Positions 5,112-9,114 of a DNA stretch of 9,114 bases are shown one piece after another (position 1 is the stretch's first letter; each line of letters opens with the position of its first letter). Source of the stretch: an uncultured Prevotella sp. (GTDB lineage: Bacteria; Bacteroidota; Bacteroidia; Bacteroidales; Bacteroidaceae); NCBI GenBank assembly GCA_900318855.1, contig ONMG01000312.1:1-9114 (forward strand), written 5' to 3'. The position numbers were made by a program, and so were the translations under genes. The notes beneath the pieces were generated by a model that made no database searches, had not been told where the DNA came from, and saw only the letters and a program-made list of their open reading frames with translations.

Positions 5112-6608
5112 ATGGCACGACAACTCAAGAAATGGCAAGGACGGCTCCTCTTCGGCGGTGCTATGGTCATCGTCTTCCTCCTGGGCCTGCTCTGCTCCTC
5201 CATGCTGGAGCGCAGAGCTGAAGTGGCAAGCGTTTTCAACAACAGGCGCACCCCGATGACCGATTCCATCGTGGCGCAGAATGAAAAGTTTGCCGAGGAT
5301 TTCCCGCGTGAATATCAAACCTGGGCTCAGACCGAGGACACCACCTTCCGCAGCAAATACAACTCCTCGCAGGAGCAGGACGTGCTCGCCGAGCACCCTG
5401 AGATGGTTATCCTCTGGGACGGCTATGCCTTTGCGCGCGACTACAATACGCCGCGGGGCCACCGTCACTGCATTGAGGATTTGAGGAAGATTCTCCGCAC
5501 AGGCAACCCCGGTGTCGATGGCGACGGCGACATGCAGCCGGGCACCTGCTGGACCTGTAAGGGTCCCGACGTGCCAAGGCTGATGCGTGAGAAAGGCCTC
5601 AACGCCTTCTACGGTGCTAAGTGGAGCGATTGGGGCAGTGAGGTGATGAACTCCGTGGGCTGCTCCGACTGTCACGACGCGCGCACCATGGAACTGCGCC
5701 CTGCCCGCCCCGCTCTCTATGAGGCTTGGCAGCGAGCTGGCAAGGACGTCCACAAGGCCAGCCATCAGGAGATGCGCTCGTTGGTGTGCGCACAGTGCCA
5801 CACCGAATACTATTTTGAAAAGGAGAACCATCAGTACCTCAAGTTCCCGCAGGACAAGGGACTCACCTGTGAGGACGCTGAGGCCTACTACGACAGTATA
5901 GGCTTCTACGACTACATCAACCCGCTCTCGCGGGCTAAGATTCTCAAGGCTCAGCATCCCGGCTACGAGCTCTTCAAGCAGGGTATTCACGGACAGCGCG
6001 GCGTGAGTTGTGCCGATTGCCACATGCCTTACAAGCAGGAAGGCGGCGTGAAGTTCACCGACCACCATATCGTGAGTCCGCTGGCTAACATCGACCGCAC
6101 CTGCCAGACCTGTCACCGTCAGGATGCCGAGACGCTCCGTCAGAATGTCTACGAGCGCCAGGAGAAGTGCCTCCAGATTCGTCACCGCGTAGAGAAGGAG
6201 CTGGCTGCCGCACACATCGAGGCCAAGTTTGCTTGGGATAAAGGTGCTACCGAGAAGGAGATGGCCCCCGTGCTCTTAGCCATCCGCAAGAGCCAGTGGC
6301 GCTGGGATTACGCTGTAGCCAGCCACGGTGCCAGCTTCCATGCTCCGCAGGAGGTGACGCGACTGCTTGCCCTGGCTCTTGACTATGCTCAGCAAGCTCG
6401 ACTGCTGACGTCCAAGGTGCTCGCCCATCATGGATTCACCGGCAACGTGCCTCTGCCCGACATCTCGACCAAGGCCAAGGCCCAAGCTTATATCGGACTT
6501 GACATGAAGCAGCTCAGGAGTCGCAAGCAGACCTTCCTCAACACGGTGGTGCCGAAGTGGATTGAGACGGCACGCAAGAATCATCGCTTCATCACTCAGC
6601 CCATGTAA
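5112..6608 (+). CDS. nrfA: Pentahaem nitrite reductase, ammonia-forming (NrfA)
   Basis: NrfA reduces nitrite to ammonium with six electrons in the periplasm. The 498-residue protein has a membrane helix or signal anchor at about 12-31 (LLFGGAMVIVFLLGLLCSSM). It carries the diagnostic active-site haem motif CWTCK (146-150), where K150 is the axial lysine, and four ordinary sites: CSDCH (184-188), CAQCH (226-230), CADCH (300-304) and CQTCH (331-335). CHTEYYF (229-235) supplies the calcium ligand E232 and catalytic Y233. KAQH (279-282) supplies calcium ligands K279 and Q281 and catalytic H282, so this is the calcium-dependent type. R115 in PRGH is the likely substrate arginine. The C-terminal third is the helical dimer interface. 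It follows nrfH by 70 bp and precedes resB by 27 bp. All key residues are present. Confidence 0.98.
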   Translation: MARQLKKWQGRLLFGGAMVIVFLLGLLCSSMLERRAEVASVFNNRRTPMTDSIVAQNEKFAEDFPREYQTWAQTEDTTFRSKYNSSQEQDVLAEHPEMVILWDGYAFARDYNTPRGHRHCIEDLRKILRTGNPGVDGDGDMQPGTCWTCKGPDVPRLMREKGLNAFYGAKWSDWGSEVMNSVGCSDCHDARTMELRPARPALYEAWQRAGKDVHKASHQEMRSLVCAQCHTEYYFEKENHQYLKFPQDKGLTCEDAEAYYDSIGFYDYINPLSRAKILKAQHPGYELFKQGIHGQRGVSCADCHMPYKQEGGVKFTDHHIVSPLANIDRTCQTCHRQDAETLRQNVYERQEKCLQIRHRVEKELAAAHIEAKFAWDKGATEKEMAPVLLAIRKSQWRWDYAVASHGASFHAPQEVTRLLALALDYAQQARLLTSKVLAHHGFTGNVPLPDISTKAKAQAYIGLDMKQLRSRKQTFLNTVVPKWIETARKNHRFITQPM

Positions 6609-6635
6609 GGTCCGAGTGCTGTAACACTTACGCTA

Positions 6636-7940
6636 ATGTGGAAAAAACCTTGGGGATACGCTGAAGGAGCAACCTTGGTGGCGGGACTGTTCGTCATCGG
6701 GGTGCTCCTTCAGTTTGCTGTGGGCTCCGTAGAATGGGAGCTCCTCAGATGGCCGGCAAATCTCGTCGGCCTCTTTCTTGTTGCAGGCCTCATCATTGGG
6801 GCCTTTCTGATGCGGCGCCACTGTTACTTCTGCCGCTTCCTGACTACGGCTGAGGCTGCCGTGCCGGCTATTGCTGTCGGCTCGCTGCTCACCGTCGTCA
6901 TGGGGCTCACGCGGCAGGTGGCGCCCGGCCATCCTGCTGCCGATGTGTTAGGGCTCACTCGCATGTTGCGCTTTTGGCCCTTCGTGCTGACTTATCTTTG
7001 GATGACTCTCATTGTGGGCAGCGTCGGCCTGCGCCAGTTGGTCCACTTCCGCTGGCAGTCTCTGCCATCGCTGCTGGCTCACTGGGGACTTTTCATGGCT
7101 TTGGTGAGTGCCACTTTGGGTTCCGCCGACAAGCAGCGGCTCAAGATGTACTGTCTGGAGCACCAGCCCGAATGGAGGGCGCTGGATGATTGGCAGAACG
7201 TCAGGGAGCTGCCCATTGCCATAGAGCTTAATCGGTTCACTATCGACGAGTATCCGCCCAAGCTCATGGTGGTCGACAGTGTCAAAAGACCGGCGGGCGA
7301 GGGCAAGCCGGCTGTGGTGAGTGTTGATGGCAACTTCAAGGAGGCTGTGCTGCAAGGCTGGACGGTGCGTGTGGTGCAGCGCTTGGAAAATGCGCTTCCC
7401 AAGGGCATGGCCGCCATGGTGGACCGTATGCCCGGCGACATGATGAGCCACATCGGAATGCAGACAGGAGGCATGAAGCTTGGCAAGCGAGGATTTGAGA
7501 CCTATAAAGGTCGTGGCGGAGCGGCTGCACTGCTGGTCGAGGCTCGCCGTGGCAGCACCGTCAGGCGTGGTTGGGTGAGCAGTGGAAGCTATCTCTTTCC
7601 CTATGTGCCTCTCAAGCTCACGCCTACCGCAGAATTGGTGATGCCCGACCGTGAACCCTCCCGTTATGTTTCGGATGTCAACATCTACACCAAGTCCGGC
7701 CGCAGTCTTCGGACCCAGGTGGAGGTGAATCATCCCGTGACTGTAGAGGGCTGGAAGATTTATCAGACCAGCTACGATGAGAATATGGGCAAGTGGAGCA
7801 CACTGAGCATCTTTGAGCTCGTACGCGATCCCTGGCAGCCTGCAGTCTATCTGGGAATGGCTCTGCTCTTCATCGGTGCCGTGCTGATGCTCTTCATGCC
7901 GAGGAATAACGACGATAAAGAGAAGGAGGAAAGGATATGA
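6636..7940 (+). CDS. resB: Cytochrome c biogenesis protein, ResB/CcsB family
   Basis: This is the ResB (Ccs1) half of the System II machinery, which with CcsA exports haem and attaches it to apocytochromes c outside the membrane. Hydrophobic helices lie at about 11-31, 41-59, 72-91, 111-131 and 144-162, then a large periplasmic domain (about 165-395) and a last helix at 402-421. SLLAHWGLFMALVSATLG (145-162) holds H149, a candidate haem-relay histidine. VNHPVTVEGWKIYQTSYD (364-381) is a ResB signature at the end of the periplasmic domain. The N-terminal half is less typical, with more helices before H149 than the three of classical ResB. The charged tail (NNDDKEKEERI) is cytoplasmic. It overlaps ccsA by 4 bp (ATGA), which suggests coupled translation. 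In the nrf operon it likely serves NrfH and NrfA. The family is clear; the symbol is by homology. Confidence 0.88.
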   Translation: MWKKPWGYAEGATLVAGLFVIGVLLQFAVGSVEWELLRWPANLVGLFLVAGLIIGAFLMRRHCYFCRFLTTAEAAVPAIAVGSLLTVVMGLTRQVAPGHPAADVLGLTRMLRFWPFVLTYLWMTLIVGSVGLRQLVHFRWQSLPSLLAHWGLFMALVSATLGSADKQRLKMYCLEHQPEWRALDDWQNVRELPIAIELNRFTIDEYPPKLMVVDSVKRPAGEGKPAVVSVDGNFKEAVLQGWTVRVVQRLENALPKGMAAMVDRMPGDMMSHIGMQTGGMKLGKRGFETYKGRGGAAALLVEARRGSTVRRGWVSSGSYLFPYVPLKLTPTAELVMPDREPSRYVSDVNIYTKSGRSLRTQVEVNHPVTVEGWKIYQTSYDENMGKWSTLSIFELVRDPWQPAVYLGMALLFIGAVLMLFMPRNNDDKEKEERI

Positions 7941-8725
7941 TATGGAACTATTTCTTCGCCTTTGCCTTGGGCGCCGTGATATGCTGGGCGCTGGGTGCGG
8001 CAGCAGCTTGGAAGGACCGCCGGAGAGTTGCAGTCGTGGCTACGGCAGTGGGCTTGATGGTGTTCTTCGCCTACGTGGTCAGTCTTTGGACGGCACTCGA
8101 ACGGCCGCCTATGCGTACAATGGGCGAAACGCGACTTTGGTACTCTTTCTTCCTGCCTTTGGCAGGCCTTCTCGTCTACGGACGTTGGCACTACAAATGG
8201 ATTCTGAGCTTTAGCACAGTGCTGTCGGCGGTTTTCATCTGTGTCAACCTTTTCAAGCCAGAGATTCACAGTAAGGCACTCATGCCGGCGCTGCAGAGTC
8301 CATGGTTTGCTCCTCACGTCATTGTCTATATGTTTGCCTATGCCCTGCTCGGTGCTGCCTTCCTCATGGCCTTATGGATACTGTTCTCGCCGAAGGAGCG
8401 CAACAAGGGTGAGGAGCTTGCGGTCTGCGACAATCTTGTTGCCTTGGGCTGGGCTTTCCTCACCATCGGTATTCTCTTCGGAGCCGTGTGGGCCAAAGAG
8501 GCCTGGGGCGACTATTGGGCTTGGGACCCCAAGGAGACATGGGCCGCAGCTACTTGGCTGGCTTATCTCGTCTACATTCATTTGCGCATCCGGCGCCGCT
8601 CTCATGTGAGACTGGCCCTGGTGGTGCTGCTTGTCAACTTTGTGCTGTTGCAGATGTGCTGGTGGGGAGTTAACTATCTTCCTTCCGCTAAGGGAACCAG
8701 CATTCACACCTATTTTATGAACTGA
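7937..8725 (+). CDS. ccsA: Cytochrome c biogenesis protein CcsA (haem-handling WWD protein)
   Basis: The 262-residue, multi-helix membrane protein belongs to the CcsA/CcmC/CcmF haem-handling family. The tryptophan-rich WWD haem-binding segment is KEAWGDYWAWDPKETWAA (187-204). Flanking histidines suited to bind haem on the outer face are H127 (FAPHVIVYMFAYALLG) and H257 (GTSIHTYF near the C-terminus). About seven to eight hydrophobic helices are visible. Its ATG overlaps the resB stop. With ResB it makes the System II synthetase. In Wolinella the fused homologue NrfI is devoted to the CxxCK site of NrfA, and the position here suggests the same job for this split pair, although it could also serve other cytochromes. 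A strong terminator follows 20 bp downstream, marking the end of the operon. Confidence 0.94.
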   Translation: MIWNYFFAFALGAVICWALGAAAAWKDRRRVAVVATAVGLMVFFAYVVSLWTALERPPMRTMGETRLWYSFFLPLAGLLVYGRWHYKWILSFSTVLSAVFICVNLFKPEIHSKALMPALQSPWFAPHVIVYMFAYALLGAAFLMALWILFSPKERNKGEELAVCDNLVALGWAFLTIGILFGAVWAKEAWGDYWAWDPKETWAAATWLAYLVYIHLRIRRRSHVRLALVVLLVNFVLLQMCWWGVNYLPSAKGTSIHTYFMN

Positions 8726-8745
8726 CATCCGGTATCCTTATACGA

Positions 8746-8785
8746 AGAGCGGCAGAACTGCATTCCCTCGCAGTTCTGCCGCTTT
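8746..8785. terminator. Strong, probably bidirectional hairpin terminator
   Basis: AGCGGCAGAACTGC (8748-8761) and its exact complement (8770-8783) form a perfect 14-bp stem with an 8-base loop ATTCCCTC; an outer G-T and A-T pair can extend it. On the plus strand it ends in TTT, 20 bp after ccsA. On the minus strand it lies 17 bp past the stop of the convergent gene and is followed by CTCTTCGTAT. It can serve both. Confidence 0.85.
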
Positions 8786-8802
8786 GCCGTTTGGCGACAC
8801 GG

Positions 8803-9114
8803 TTATTTCACTACTACTTTTCTGCCGTCCACCACGTAGATGCCCTTCGGAAGTTGCGTGTCCTTGACCAGTCGGTCGGCCACCTTCCGCCCCTGAAGGT
8901 CGTAGACGGCCTCCGAAGGCCTCTTTGCTGTCGGAGTACTCACCTCCTTGATGCCTGTAGATATCACTGAGTTGTACTGCACAATGATGTTATCCACATA
9001 GAGTGGCTCTGTGGTGCTGCCTGTGAACTCCTCAATGCGGATGCGTGCGGGCACCGAGGTGCCTAACTTGAATATCATCGTGCTCTTGTTATTGGCTTTC
9101 ACTATCAGATTAGT
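8803..9114 (-). CDS. C-terminal part of a probable secreted protein with a sorting-type tail
   Basis: The frame is open from the right window edge to a TAA at 8805-8803, giving 104 codons of a longer gene. The first half (about ANNKSTMIFKLG through YVDNIIVQYN) is beta-rich and resembles the last strands of a carbohydrate-binding or jelly-roll domain. After a Thr/Ser/Pro linker (EVSTPTAKRPSE) the last 35 residues read VYDLQGRKV ... LPKGIYVVDGRKVVVK. This is a common C-terminal module of Prevotella and Bacteroides surface or secreted proteins, similar to type IX secretion sorting tails, with the pattern Y-D-x-x-G-R-x-V, then G-I-Y-x-V-x-G-x-K-x-x-x-K. The main function lies outside the window and cannot be judged. 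It is convergent with the nrf operon and shares its terminator. Confidence 0.75.
   Translation of the reverse strand, partial: TNLIVKANNKSTMIFKLGTSVPARIRIEEFTGSTTEPLYVDNIIVQYNSVISTGIKEVSTPTAKRPSEAVYDLQGRKVADRLVKDTQLPKGIYVVDGRKVVVK

Noticed and set aside
5112..5210. Lipoprotein signal in NrfA (cysteine at residue 28)
   Set aside because: The residues before the cysteine are GLL, lacking the small residue at -1 needed for a lipobox; a plain membrane anchor fits better.
5061..6215. 384-codon open frame on the minus strand
   Set aside because: It lies antisense across nrfA, whose five haem motifs and catalytic residues are intact. The antisense product shows no family features; it is a shadow of codon bias in nrfA.
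6948..7733. 261-codon open frame on the minus strand
   Set aside because: It is antisense to the ResB-family gene, with a His-rich, low-complexity translation and no promoter or neighbours of its own.

Overview
The window looks like part of a chromosome from a Bacteroidales bacterium, most likely of the Prevotella/Bacteroides type. Four things point there: short genes without Shine-Dalgarno sequences, -7 elements of the Bacteroidetes form TAnnTTTG, an nrfH-nrfA-resB-ccsA order known from Bacteroides, and a partial secreted protein ending in a Prevotella-like C-terminal tail. The species cannot be named from the sequence alone.

Left side (1-1464, minus strand): the N-terminus of a CPA2-type cation:proton antiporter, cut by the window edge, sits 13 bp downstream of a complete peptidase T gene (pepT). 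They read as one transcript from a promoter near 1521-1552. A 470-bp gap (1465-1934) follows; it holds no convincing gene but has an unusually long open frame and an imperfect hairpin.

Middle (1935-3860): menB (minus) and menE (plus) are divergent, with a 105-bp intergenic region carrying their promoters. They encode two menaquinone-biosynthesis enzymes. menC, which acts before menE, is not in the window.

Region 3861-4438 is about 580 bp without an intact gene. It contains a start-less, coding-like tract on the minus strand (3870-4040), a perfect short inverted repeat (4060-4077), five tandem 23-bp GC-rich units (4069-4183), two further GC-rich inverted repeats, and finally the nrf promoter.

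Right side (4439-8725, plus strand): nrfH-nrfA-resB-ccsA is a compact operon for respiratory nitrite reduction to ammonium. NrfH takes electrons from menaquinol and passes them to the pentaheme enzyme NrfA. ResB and CcsA form the System II haem-attachment machinery; here they probably serve NrfA's unusual CxxCK haem site as well as its CxxCH sites. The men genes next door make the quinone that this chain uses. A perfect 14-bp hairpin terminator (8746-8785) closes the operon and also lies just past the end of a convergent partial gene (8803-9114, minus) for the C-terminus of a probably secreted protein.

No novel defence, mobile or RNA system is convincingly visible. The parts least explained by known genes are the two gene-poor intervals, especially the 3870-4183 segment.
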